Positions 6,301-11,103 of a stretch of 11,103 nucleotides of DNA are shown here, one piece after another (the first letter of the stretch is position 1; each line of letters starts with the position of its first letter). The DNA is from DASTQL01 sp035761805. Its GTDB lineage: Bacteria > Actinomycetota > Actinomycetes > Jiangellales > Jiangellaceae. The notes under the pieces are model-generated. The model was not told where the DNA came from, did no database searches, and saw only the letters and a program-made list of their open reading frames with translations. Both the position numbers and the translations under genes were made by a program. The stretch covers positions 1-11,103 of the forward strand of contig DASTQL010000134.1 in assembly GCA_035761805.1 (NCBI GenBank), read 5' to 3'.

Positions 6301-6909
6301 GAGCGCGAGATGCTCGGCCTGTACGTCTCCGATCACCCGCTGATGGGCATCGAGCACGTGCTCTCGCGTGCCGTCGACCGGTCGGTCGCCTCGCTCGCCG
6401 ACTCCGAGGAGTGCCCGTCCGGCACGGTGGTGACGATCGGCGGCCTGATCACCGGGCTACAGCGCAAGGTGACCAGGCGCGGTGACACGTGGGCGATCGC
6501 GACCGTCGAGGACCTCGAGGGAGCGGTCGAGGTCATGTTCTTCCCCGCGACCTACCAGCTCTACGCACTGCAGCTGGTGGAGGACGCGGTCGTGGTCGTG
6601 CGTGGCCGGGTCGACCGGCGCGACGACTCGCCGCAGGTGATCGCCGCCGAGCTCACCCTGCCCGACGTCACCGAGGACGTGGCCGGTCCGGTGGTGGTCA
6701 ACCTGCCCACGATCAGGTGCACCCCGCCCCTCGTCGAACGCCTCAAGGAGGTCCTGCGGACGCACCCCGGCGTCACCGAGGTCCAGCTCCGCCTCACGGG
6801 GACCGACCGCACCACGCTGATGCGGCTCGACGACTCGCTGCGGGTCACCCCGTCGACGGCGTTGATGGGAGACCTCAAGGCCCTGCTCGGTCCTGCATGC
6901 CTGGGCTGA
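3385..6909 (+). CDS. dnaE: DNA polymerase III alpha subunit (DnaE1 type)
   Basis: Replicative polymerase, 1174 residues, the usual DnaE1 length. The N-terminal PHP domain (11-270) keeps all nine metal-site residues: His14, His16, Asp23, His48, Glu73, His106, Cys156, Asp224 and His226. In mycobacterial DnaE1 this site is the proofreading 3'-5' exonuclease, so proofreading in cis is likely here. The C-family polymerase core has GPGRGSGAGS (375-384) and MPDFDVDFDE (415-424), with catalytic Asp419 and Asp421, and the third Asp581 in VKMDFLGLRNLT. A helix-hairpin-helix region follows, then a C-terminal OB fold (about 1010-1095, GTVVTIGGLITGLQRK). Start GTG 3385 has GAGGAGG upstream and leads directly into the HLHVHTEYS motif. 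The large antisense frames over this gene are composition artefacts. Confidence 0.98.
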   Translation: MAPGSAGDSFVHLHVHTEYSMLDGAARLDDLFAETAAQGMPALAMTDHGNVFGAYDFWSKARRHGIKPIIGTEAYLTPRTSRFDKTRVRWGSGGEDDVSGSGAYTHLTLLAETTAGMHNLFRLSSLASLEGFYFKPRMDRELLQTYATGLIATTGCPSGEVQTLLRLGRYDEACHAAAEFRDVFGAGNYFCELMDHGLDIERRVRDDLLRLARDLALPLVATNDLHYTHPRDHEAHAVLLCVQSGSTLADPNRFKFDAEGFHLRSADEMRALWAELPEACDNTLAIAERCGVEFVEAPGAFMPRFPVPSGEDETSWFVKEVERGLHQRFPNGVPDRVRRQAAYETEVIVGKGYAGYFLVVADFINWAKRSGIRVGPGRGSGAGSMAAFAMGITDLDPLQHGLIFERFLNPERASMPDFDVDFDERRRGEVIRYVSDTYGDDRVAMIVTYGTIKAKQAVKDASRVLGYPFAMGERITKAMPPSVMGKDIPLSGVFDPTHKRYSEAGELRALYESDADVRKVVDTAKGLENLKRQWGVHAAGVIMSSEPLIDHIPIMRREQDGAIITQFDYPTCEMLGMVKMDFLGLRNLTVLDDALTNIVRNGKEAVDLETLELDDPATYEMLGRGDTLGVFQFDGGPMRSLLRLMKPDNFEDISAVGALYRPGPMGANSHTNYALRKNEQQEVTYLHDELAEALEPILGTTYGLIVYQEQVMEIAQQLAGYTLGKADLLRRAMGKKKREVLDAEYVGFEAGMKANGFSAEAIKVLWDTLVPFSDYAFNKAHSAAYGLVSYWTAFLKANYPAEYMAALLTSVRDDKDKTALYLNECRRMGIKVLPPDVNESEGDFTPVGTDIRFGLAAIRNVGANVVDGVVTARRDKGRYTDFPDFMDKVPATVCNKRVVESLIKSGAFDSLGYSRRSLLVVHEDAVDAVVGIKRNEAIGQFDLFGGDTAQAERFTVAVPDVAEWDKQVKLGYEREMLGLYVSDHPLMGIEHVLSRAVDRSVASLADSEECPSGTVVTIGGLITGLQRKVTRRGDTWAIATVEDLEGAVEVMFFPATYQLYALQLVEDAVVVVRGRVDRRDDSPQVIAAELTLPDVTEDVAGPVVVNLPTIRCTPPLVERLKEVLRTHPGVTEVQLRLTGTDRTTLMRLDDSLRVTPSTALMGDLKALLGPACLG

Positions 6910-6928
6910 CCGCTTCCGGTCGGCCCAG
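6901..6928 (+). terminator. Hairpin spanning the dnaE stop codon
   Basis: CTGGGCTGACCG (6901-6912) and CGGTCGGCCCAG (6917-6928) form a 12-bp stem with a single G-U pair and a CTTC loop. The dnaE TGA (6907-6909) is in the left arm, and the right arm ends one base before the next start codon, GTG 6929. No T-run follows. It may terminate inefficiently, as U-less hairpins can in actinobacteria, or hide the downstream start. Confidence 0.55.
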
Positions 6929-7546
6929 GTGAGCCGGCACGCTCACGGGCACCGCGTATCGCGGCGGGTCCGAGGTCCCCGCCGCGTCGTGGTCGAGTGC
7001 CTGCTGGCCGGCCTCGTGGTCGGGTTGCTCGCCGGGGTGGCCTGGTACCTGCTGGTGCCCGACGTCACGGTGAGCGTCGGTGACGACGGTCAGCCGCGCC
7101 TGGGGACGTCGGCGGCGTCGGGCGTGTTCGCCTACGACGCCTGGTTCATGGTCGTGGGCTCGATCAGCGGGCTGGTGCTCGGGGCCGTGCTGTTCACCCG
7201 GCACCGTCGCCGTGCGGTCGTCGCGGTGGTGGCCATCGCCGCGTCGGGCCTGGTGGGATCGCTGCTCGCCTGGCGTGTCGGTGTGATCCTCGGGCCGGAG
7301 CCGGTCGAGGCGCGTGCCACGGCGCTCGACAACGGTGGAACGTTGACCCTCGACGTCGGTCTCGAGGCCTACGGCGTGCTGCTGGCCTGGCCGATCGCCG
7401 CACTGGTCGCGGTGCTCGCGGTCAGCGCCTGGCTGGACGACCGGGCTCCCGTGTCGCCCCGCAACCCACCATCGCCTCCGCCGAGAGTCGGCGCCGTCGC
7501 CGACGAGCCGGCGCCGTCCGACGTCGGGCCCCGACCGGTGTCCTGA
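6929..7546 (+). CDS. Small multi-span membrane protein, possibly DUF2567-like
   Basis: 205 residues. After an Arg-rich cytoplasmic N-terminus come about four hydrophobic segments: residues 21-43 (VVECLLAGLVVGLLAGVAWY), 69-90 (AWFMVVGSISGLVLGAVLF), 93-118 (AVVAVVAIAASGLVGSLLAW) and 149-173 (YGVLLAWPIAALVAVLAVSAW). A Pro-rich C-terminal tail follows. The pattern of a polar loop after helix 1, AYDAWFMVVG, an RRR loop and GLVGSLLAWRVG recalls the actinobacterial DUF2567 membrane family; that match is from memory and uncertain. No function is known to me. GTG 6929 has no clear ribosome binding site and directly follows the hairpin over the dnaE stop. GTG 6989 is an in-frame alternative that would drop the basic N-terminus. 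The gene is convergent with the next one, stops 9 bases apart. Confidence 0.75.
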   Translation: MSRHAHGHRVSRRVRGPRRVVVECLLAGLVVGLLAGVAWYLLVPDVTVSVGDDGQPRLGTSAASGVFAYDAWFMVVGSISGLVLGAVLFTRHRRRAVVAVVAIAASGLVGSLLAWRVGVILGPEPVEARATALDNGGTLTLDVGLEAYGVLLAWPIAALVAVLAVSAWLDDRAPVSPRNPPSPPPRVGAVADEPAPSDVGPRPVS

Positions 7547-7565
7547 CCGAACGCGTTACGTCGGT
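7546..7565. terminator. Possible short bidirectional hairpin between convergent genes
   Basis: ACCG-A-ACG (7546-7553) can pair with CGT-CGGT (7559-7565) with one bulge. It lies across the 9-base gap between the membrane protein stop and the minus-strand TAA at 7556-7558. The stem is only seven pairs without a T-run, so this is weak. Confidence 0.25.
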
Positions 7566-7912
7566 GGTCTGCTGGGGCGAGCAGAGGCGACCACCTGGCG
7601 CTCGTACCGGTATGCCCAGGGCTCGGACCCGCGGCCCACCTCGACCCAGCCGTCCGCGGCGATCTCTCGCCTCAGCCCGGCCAGGCTCTGCGCCATGTCC
7701 GGCGCCCACGCCTCCTCGGGCGGGAGCCTGCCGATCGTCCCCGGCGCGACGAAGGTCGGACCGGTGTACCGGCGCTCGCCGCCCACCCGCCCCACGAAGC
7801 GCTGCATCGTGCTCCCGTACTGGGAGGCCAGGGTGGTGGTCAGGCGAGCCCACCACGACGTCCCTCCCACGTCCTCCAGGTCGATCCGGAGGGTGTCCAT
7901 CTTCGTCCTCAT
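7556..7912 (-). CDS. Conserved-looking hypothetical protein, 118 aa
   Basis: I do not recognise a named family. The protein is soluble, with no signal peptide or membrane segment. It opens MRTKMDTLRIDLED, has an aromatic patch SWWARL, a central PEEAWAPDMAQSLAGLRREI helix and ends with GWVEVGRGSEPWAYRYER plus a disordered tail. Tryptophan content is high. Codon third positions are strongly G/C, which supports real coding. ATG 7912 and ATG 7900 are both possible starts; the second has GAGGA six bases upstream. Its start lies 52 bases past the ybaK stop on the same strand, so it is probably the last gene of a LON-domain/ybaK unit. The longer frame starting at 8494 is an artefact running over ybaK. 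Confidence 0.7.
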   Translation of the reverse strand: MRTKMDTLRIDLEDVGGTSWWARLTTTLASQYGSTMQRFVGRVGGERRYTGPTFVAPGTIGRLPPEEAWAPDMAQSLAGLRREIAADGWVEVGRGSEPWAYRYERQVVASARPSRPPT

Positions 7913-7964
7913 AGGTCCACCCTGCGCCCGCGCGGGTGAGCGTGTCACCGGTCGAACGTCCCTC

Positions 7965-8486
7965 TCAGTCCCGTCGGCCGATGGCCGCAGTCGTCGCCGT
8001 GGTGAGCTGGACCAGGTCCTCCGGCGCCAGCTCGACGTCGAGCCCCCGGCGACCCCCGGACACGAAGACGGTGCCGAACCCCAGCGCGGTCTCGTCGACG
8101 ACCGTCGGCAGCCGGCGACGCTGACCGAGCGGGCTGATCCCGCCCACCACGTAGCCCGTGAGCCGCTCGGCCACCGCGGCGTCGGCGAGCACGGCCCGCT
8201 TGCCGCCGACGGCGGCGGCGAGGGCCTTGAGGTCGAGCATGCCGCTGACGGGGACGACCGCGACCACCGTGCGCCCCTCGACTTCGGCCAGCAGTGTCTT
8301 GAACACCCTCGCGGGCTCGATCCCCAGGACCTCGGCCGCCTCCAGCCCGTACGAGGCTGTGGAGGGGTCGTGCTCGTACGGGTGCAGCGTGTGCGGCACC
8401 CCGGACCTCGCGAGTGCGGCCGTGGCCGGGGTACCGACGGACCCATGCGGTCGGCCGCGACCCTCGCGCCGCCTGTCCTTCGCCAC
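7965..8486 (-). CDS. ybaK: YbaK/EbsC-family aminoacyl-tRNA deacylase (Cys-tRNA(Pro) deacylase type)
   Basis: Hydrolyses mischarged tRNA in trans, in YbaK proper Cys-tRNA(Pro). The 173-residue protein shows the family features: HDPSTASYGLEAAEVLG (39-55), VFKTLL with the catalytic Lys63, GGISPLGQRRRLPTVVDE (115-132), and FVSGGRRGLDVELAPEDL (141-158). Start GTG 8486 has AGGA upstream at good spacing; the upstream in-frame extension to 8600 lies inside the neighbouring gene and looks non-native. The basic stretch KDRRREGRGR at the N-terminus is an extension relative to E. coli YbaK. It lies 19 bases after the stop of the LON-domain gene, probably in one transcript. Substrate specificity within the superfamily is inferred. 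Confidence 0.93.
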   Translation of the reverse strand: MAKDRRREGRGRPHGSVGTPATAALARSGVPHTLHPYEHDPSTASYGLEAAEVLGIEPARVFKTLLAEVEGRTVVAVVPVSGMLDLKALAAAVGGKRAVLADAAVAERLTGYVVGGISPLGQRRRLPTVVDETALGFGTVFVSGGRRGLDVELAPEDLVQLTTATTAAIGRRD

Positions 8487-8505
8487 CTGGCCATCCTGCC
8501 TCGGC

Positions 8506-9165
8506 TCAGCTGGGGCTGATCGCCACCCCGCGCAGGAGGTCCACGGCGGGCAGCGCCCGTAGGGTCCGCAGCAGCTCGGTCTCCCGCCGCAGCAGGCCAC
8601 AGGCGAGCCGCAGCCGCTTGGCGGCGTCGGACGCGGCGAGCAGCCGGTGCTTGTCGGCGACGTCCAGGACCACCGTTGCCGCGATCAGGTACGAGAGCAC
8701 GACGGGGTCACGGGGCAGTTCCTGGACGCCGCCGGCGTCCTGCCCTGCCACCAGCTGCTGGTAGCCACGGAAGGCATGCACCGCCGCGGCCGCGATGACC
8801 GGGGCGTCGTCGCCGACCTCCTCGTCCAGCCACTCCACGTCGCCGACGAGATACGGACGGGCCGTGCCCACCGAGCGCAGCCGGAAGCGCCTCCCGCCAG
8901 TACCCAGCAGGTCGTAGCGACCGTCGTCGTAGGGGGTGACCTGGCGGATGTCGGCAGTGCACCCCACGTCGTACAGCGCACTCACGGAGTCGGCGCCCAC
9001 CTCGTGCCCGGCCCGGATCGCGACGACACCGAAGCTGCCGCGGTGGCCCCCGGCCTCGAGGAGCTCGCGGACCATCAGCCGGTAGCGCTCCTCGAAAACG
9101 TGCAGGGGGAGCACCAGGCCGGGGTAGAGCACGGTGCCCAGCGGGAACAGGGGCAGCTCCGGCAT
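8506..9165 (-). CDS. Stand-alone LON substrate-binding (LON N-terminal) domain protein
   Basis: 219 residues, the usual size for the stand-alone form. It begins MPELPLFPLGTVLYPGLVLP, continues LHVFEERYRLMVREL and has VGCTADIRQ (67-75) and GRYDLLGTGGRRFRL (82-96), all hallmarks of the LON N-terminal beta domain. A helical C-terminal half (about 120-210) follows. No ATPase or protease domain is present, so it is not Lon itself; its job is unknown, perhaps ligand or protein binding. ATG 9165 is preferred over the upstream GTG 9240 because the family block starts at once. In addition a -10 box TACGCT lies exactly 7 bases before it, suggesting a leaderless message. It is the first gene of a probable unit with ybaK and the 118-residue gene. 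Confidence 0.9.
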   Translation of the reverse strand: MPELPLFPLGTVLYPGLVLPLHVFEERYRLMVRELLEAGGHRGSFGVVAIRAGHEVGADSVSALYDVGCTADIRQVTPYDDGRYDLLGTGGRRFRLRSVGTARPYLVGDVEWLDEEVGDDAPVIAAAAVHAFRGYQQLVAGQDAGGVQELPRDPVVLSYLIAATVVLDVADKHRLLAASDAAKRLRLACGLLRRETELLRTLRALPAVDLLRGVAISPS

Positions 9166-9178
9166 ACCGACGAGCGTA
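9166..9178 (-). promoter_or_regulatory. Leaderless-type promoter of the LON-domain gene
   Basis: On the minus strand TACGCT (9178-9173) is followed by CGTCGGT and then ATG 9165. The seven-base gap places the transcription start on the A of ATG. No clear -35 box is visible. Confidence 0.5.
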
Positions 9179-9184
9179 GAAGGG

Positions 9185-9196
9185 ACCGGCGCCGGT
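9185..9196. other. 12-bp perfect palindrome ACCGGCGCCGGT in the divergent spacer
   Basis: Complete dyad symmetry, located between the two divergent -10 boxes and closer to the LON-domain side, near where its -35 would fall. Could be an operator for a dimeric repressor; short GC palindromes are also frequent by chance in this DNA. Confidence 0.35.
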
Positions 9197-9241
9197 CGCT
9201 CGCCGTGCGGGCGGTACCGCGGAGGCGGCGCCGGCGGCACC

Positions 9242-9254
9242 TAGACTCGTCGGC
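9242..9254 (+). promoter_or_regulatory. Leaderless-type promoter of hisD
   Basis: TAGACT (9242-9247), then CGTCGGC, then GTG 9255. The seven-base gap puts the transcription start on the start codon. No clear -35 hexamer is seen at the usual distance. There is no Shine-Dalgarno before hisD, in line with a leaderless message. Confidence 0.55.
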
Positions 9255-10592
9255 GTGATCCGCCGCATCGACCTGCGTGGCCTGCTCGCGCGCGGCGAGG
9301 CCCCAGACTACCGGGCGCTCGTCCCACGCGCACCGCAGGACGTCGAGTCCGCGCTGGCCGTCGTCCGCCCGATCTGCGACGACGTCCGGGATCGCGGAGG
9401 GGCGGCGCTGCGCGACTACGCGGCAAGGTTCGACGGCGTCCAACTCACCGACCTGCGGGTGCCGGCCGCCGCGCTGGACGAGGCGCTGACAGCCCTCGAC
9501 CCCCGGGTGCGGGCCGCCCTGACCGAGTCGATCCGACGGGTCCGGCGAGTGCACGAGGACCAGCGGCCCGCCGACCACACGACCGCCGTCGTCGCGGGCG
9601 GCTCGGTCACGCAGCGCTGGGTACCGGTCTCCCGGGTGGGGCTCTACGTACCGGGTGGGCTCGCCGTCTACCCGAGCAGCGTGGTCATGAACGTCGTCCC
9701 GGCGCAGGTCGCCGGTGTCGACAGCATCGCTGTGGCCAGCCCGCCGCAGCGGGACCACGGCGGCATCCCGCACCCTACGGTCCTCGCCGCCTGTGCGCTG
9801 CTCGGCGTCGACGAGGTCTACGCCGCCGGAGGCGCGCAGGCGGTGGCCATGTTCGCCTACGGCGCGCGGGACGACGACGGGAGCGTGGTCTGCGAGCCGG
9901 TCGACATCGTCACCGGTCCGGGCAACCTCTACGTGGCCGCGGCCAAGCGCTTGCTCAAGGGACGCATCGGGATCGACGCCGAGGCCGGGCCGACCGAGAT
10001 CGCCGTGCTCGCCGACGACACTGCCGACCCGGCCCACGTGGCGGCCGACCTGGTCAGCCAGGCCGAGCACGACCCGCTGGCGGCGAGCGTCCTGGTCACC
10101 GACTCCGAGCCGCTCGCCGACGCGGTGCTGCGCGAGCTCGAGACCCAGGTCGCCGCGACCAAGCACGTCGACCGCATCCGGACCGCCCTGGCGGGTGAGC
10201 AGTCCGGCGTCGTCCTCGTCGACGACCTCGAGCAGGGGCTTGCCGTGGTCGACGCCTACGCCGCGGAGCACCTGGAGGTCCAGACCAGGGATGCCCGGGC
10301 CGTCGCGATGCGGGTGCGCAACGCGGGGGCGGTCTTCGTCGGCCCGTACGCGCCGGTGAGCCTGGGCGACTACAGCGCGGGCTCCAACCACGTGCTCCCG
10401 ACCGGTGGGTGCGCGCGCCACTCCTCGGGGCTGTCGGTGCAGACCTTCGTGCGCGGCGTCCACGTCGTGGACTACGACCGCTCGGCCCTGGCCGACGTGG
10501 CGGCACAGGTGGTGACGCTGGCCGACGCCGAGGACCTCCCGGCCCACGGCACCGCGGTCCGGGTGCGCTTCCCGGACCGGGCGCCCCGGTGA
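9255..10592 (+). CDS. hisD: Histidinol dehydrogenase
   Basis: Zinc enzyme catalysing the last two steps of histidine synthesis, L-histidinol to L-histidine with two NAD. At 445 residues it has the usual length. Family blocks are in order: VGLYVPGG (128-135), GGAQAVAMFAYG (192-203), VTGPGNLYVAAAKR (219-232), GPTEIAVLAD (245-254), DLVSQAEHDP (265-274), YAAEHLE (335-341) and GDYSAGSNHVLPTGG (371-385). By match to E. coli HisD, Gln269, His272, Asp372 and His431 are the zinc ligands, and Glu338/His339 the catalytic pair. Start GTG 9255 opens IRRIDLRG directly and sits 7 bases after a -10 box. The stop overlaps hisC by GTGA. Confidence 0.97.
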   Translation: MIRRIDLRGLLARGEAPDYRALVPRAPQDVESALAVVRPICDDVRDRGGAALRDYAARFDGVQLTDLRVPAAALDEALTALDPRVRAALTESIRRVRRVHEDQRPADHTTAVVAGGSVTQRWVPVSRVGLYVPGGLAVYPSSVVMNVVPAQVAGVDSIAVASPPQRDHGGIPHPTVLAACALLGVDEVYAAGGAQAVAMFAYGARDDDGSVVCEPVDIVTGPGNLYVAAAKRLLKGRIGIDAEAGPTEIAVLADDTADPAHVAADLVSQAEHDPLAASVLVTDSEPLADAVLRELETQVAATKHVDRIRTALAGEQSGVVLVDDLEQGLAVVDAYAAEHLEVQTRDARAVAMRVRNAGAVFVGPYAPVSLGDYSAGSNHVLPTGGCARHSSGLSVQTFVRGVHVVDYDRSALADVAAQVVTLADAEDLPAHGTAVRVRFPDRAPR

Positions 10593-11103
10593 CGGCCGCG
10601 GGCGAGCTGCCCCTGCGCGAGGAGCTGCGTGGCATCGCCCCGTACGGAGCGCCACAGCTCGACGTGCCGGTCCGGCTCAACGTGAACGAGAACCCATACC
10701 CGCCCTCGCCCGCCCTCGCCGCCGACGCCGCGGCTGCCGTCGACCGGGTGGTCGGAGGGCTCAACCGCTATCCCGACCGCGAGGCGGAGGCGCTGCGGGT
10801 GGACCTCGCCGCCTACCTGGGGCACGGGCTCGACGCGTCCCGGGTGTGGGCCGCGAACGGCTCCAACGAGGTGATGCTGCAGGTGCTGCAGGCCTTCGGC
10901 GGGCCGGGCCGCACGGTGCTCTCCTTCGCACCCACCTACTCGATGTACCCCGAGTACGCGCGCGACACCTCGACCCGCTGGCAGGCGGTGCCACGCCGCG
11001 AGGACTTCACGATCGACCCCGACGCCGCGGTCGCCACCGTACGGGCGGTGGCACCAACGGTCGTGCTCATCGCATCACCCAACAACCCGACCGGGACGGC
11101 CGT
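10589..11103 (+). CDS. hisC: Histidinol-phosphate aminotransferase, N-terminal part (runs off the window)
   Basis: PLP enzyme converting imidazole acetol phosphate and glutamate to histidinol phosphate. The frame is open from GTG 10589 to the end, 171 full codons, roughly the first half of the protein. Visible blocks are RLNVNENPYPPSP, GLNRYPDREAEALR, WAANGSNEVMLQ (PLP phosphate region), FAPTYSMYPEY and SPNNPTGT, which holds the Asn that contacts the PLP ring. The PLP lysine lies beyond the window. The GTGA overlap with the hisD stop and no strong Shine-Dalgarno suggest translational coupling. hisD-hisC order is standard for actinobacterial his operons. Confidence 0.96.
   Translation, partial: MTAAGELPLREELRGIAPYGAPQLDVPVRLNVNENPYPPSPALAADAAAAVDRVVGGLNRYPDREAEALRVDLAAYLGHGLDASRVWAANGSNEVMLQVLQAFGGPGRTVLSFAPTYSMYPEYARDTSTRWQAVPRREDFTIDPDAAVATVRAVAPTVVLIASPNNPTGTA

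Noticed and set aside
4177..6357. 726-codon open frame antisense to dnaE
   Set aside because: Its stop-free length comes from the codon bias of dnaE in GC-rich DNA. The peptide is Val/His/Asp/Gly-rich without family motifs, and the plus strand carries an unmistakable full polymerase.
7556..8494. 312-codon minus-strand frame beginning MARWRRTGG
   Set aside because: Only its last 118 codons are a real gene; the rest is an off-frame reading of ybaK.
9075..10655. 526-codon open frame antisense to hisD and extending into hisC and the LON-domain gene
   Set aside because: Shadow of hisD codon bias; the protein has no recognisable domain and crosses three real genes.
1..11103. tRNA, rRNA, CRISPR, insertion sequence or prophage content
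   Set aside because: No cloverleaf with CCA-end features, no spaced repeats, no transposase or integrase frames were seen on either strand.

Overview
The window is GC-rich throughout, with GTG starts, 4-base stop/start overlaps and apparently leaderless transcripts. The gene order is TraR/DksA protein, lspA, RluA-type pseudouridine synthase, aromatic gene, dnaE, then hisD-hisC. This fits a chromosomal region of a high-GC actinomycete, most likely from the Nocardioides/Propionibacteriales side; that placement comes from gene content and protein style, not from any search. Nothing looks mobile: no transposase, integrase, phage gene, tRNA or CRISPR array is visible.

Layout. Positions 1-2012 (+) hold a compact run: the 3' part of a C4 zinc-finger TraR/DksA-family protein with a histone-H1-like Lys/Ala/Pro tail, then lspA (lipoprotein signal peptidase), then a RluA-family pseudouridine synthase joined to lspA by a GTGA overlap. 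Positions 2013-2260 are a regulatory leader: a palindrome, a near-consensus promoter, a leaderless-looking short ORF whose peptide carries Tyr, Phe and Trp close together, and a strong terminator hairpin. This leader precedes a 323-residue protein made of a DAHP-synthase-like domain that has lost most of its catalytic residues, fused to an apparently intact AroQ chorismate mutase domain. This leader and fusion protein are the most unusual part of the window.

Positions 3385-6909 encode the replicative DNA polymerase III alpha subunit (DnaE1 type) with a complete PHP metal site. A hairpin containing the dnaE stop codon abuts the start of a small multi-span membrane protein (6929-7546). Convergent to it, on the minus strand, lies a probable three-gene unit read from 9165 down to 7556: a stand-alone LON-substrate-binding-domain protein, a YbaK-type aminoacyl-tRNA deacylase and a 118-residue protein I do not recognise. 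Divergent from that unit, across an 89-base spacer with mirror-image leaderless promoters, starts the histidine cluster: hisD (9255-10592) and the first half of hisC (10589 to the window end).

How the parts work together. The aromatic leader and chorismate mutase fusion point to translation-sensed control of flux from chorismate to Phe/Tyr. The hisD-hisC pair starts a histidine biosynthesis operon. The rest is housekeeping: lipoprotein maturation, rRNA modification, replication and tRNA quality control. Three starts (2084, minus-strand 9165, and 9255) share one geometry: a TAnnnT -10 box, exactly 7 bases, then the start codon.
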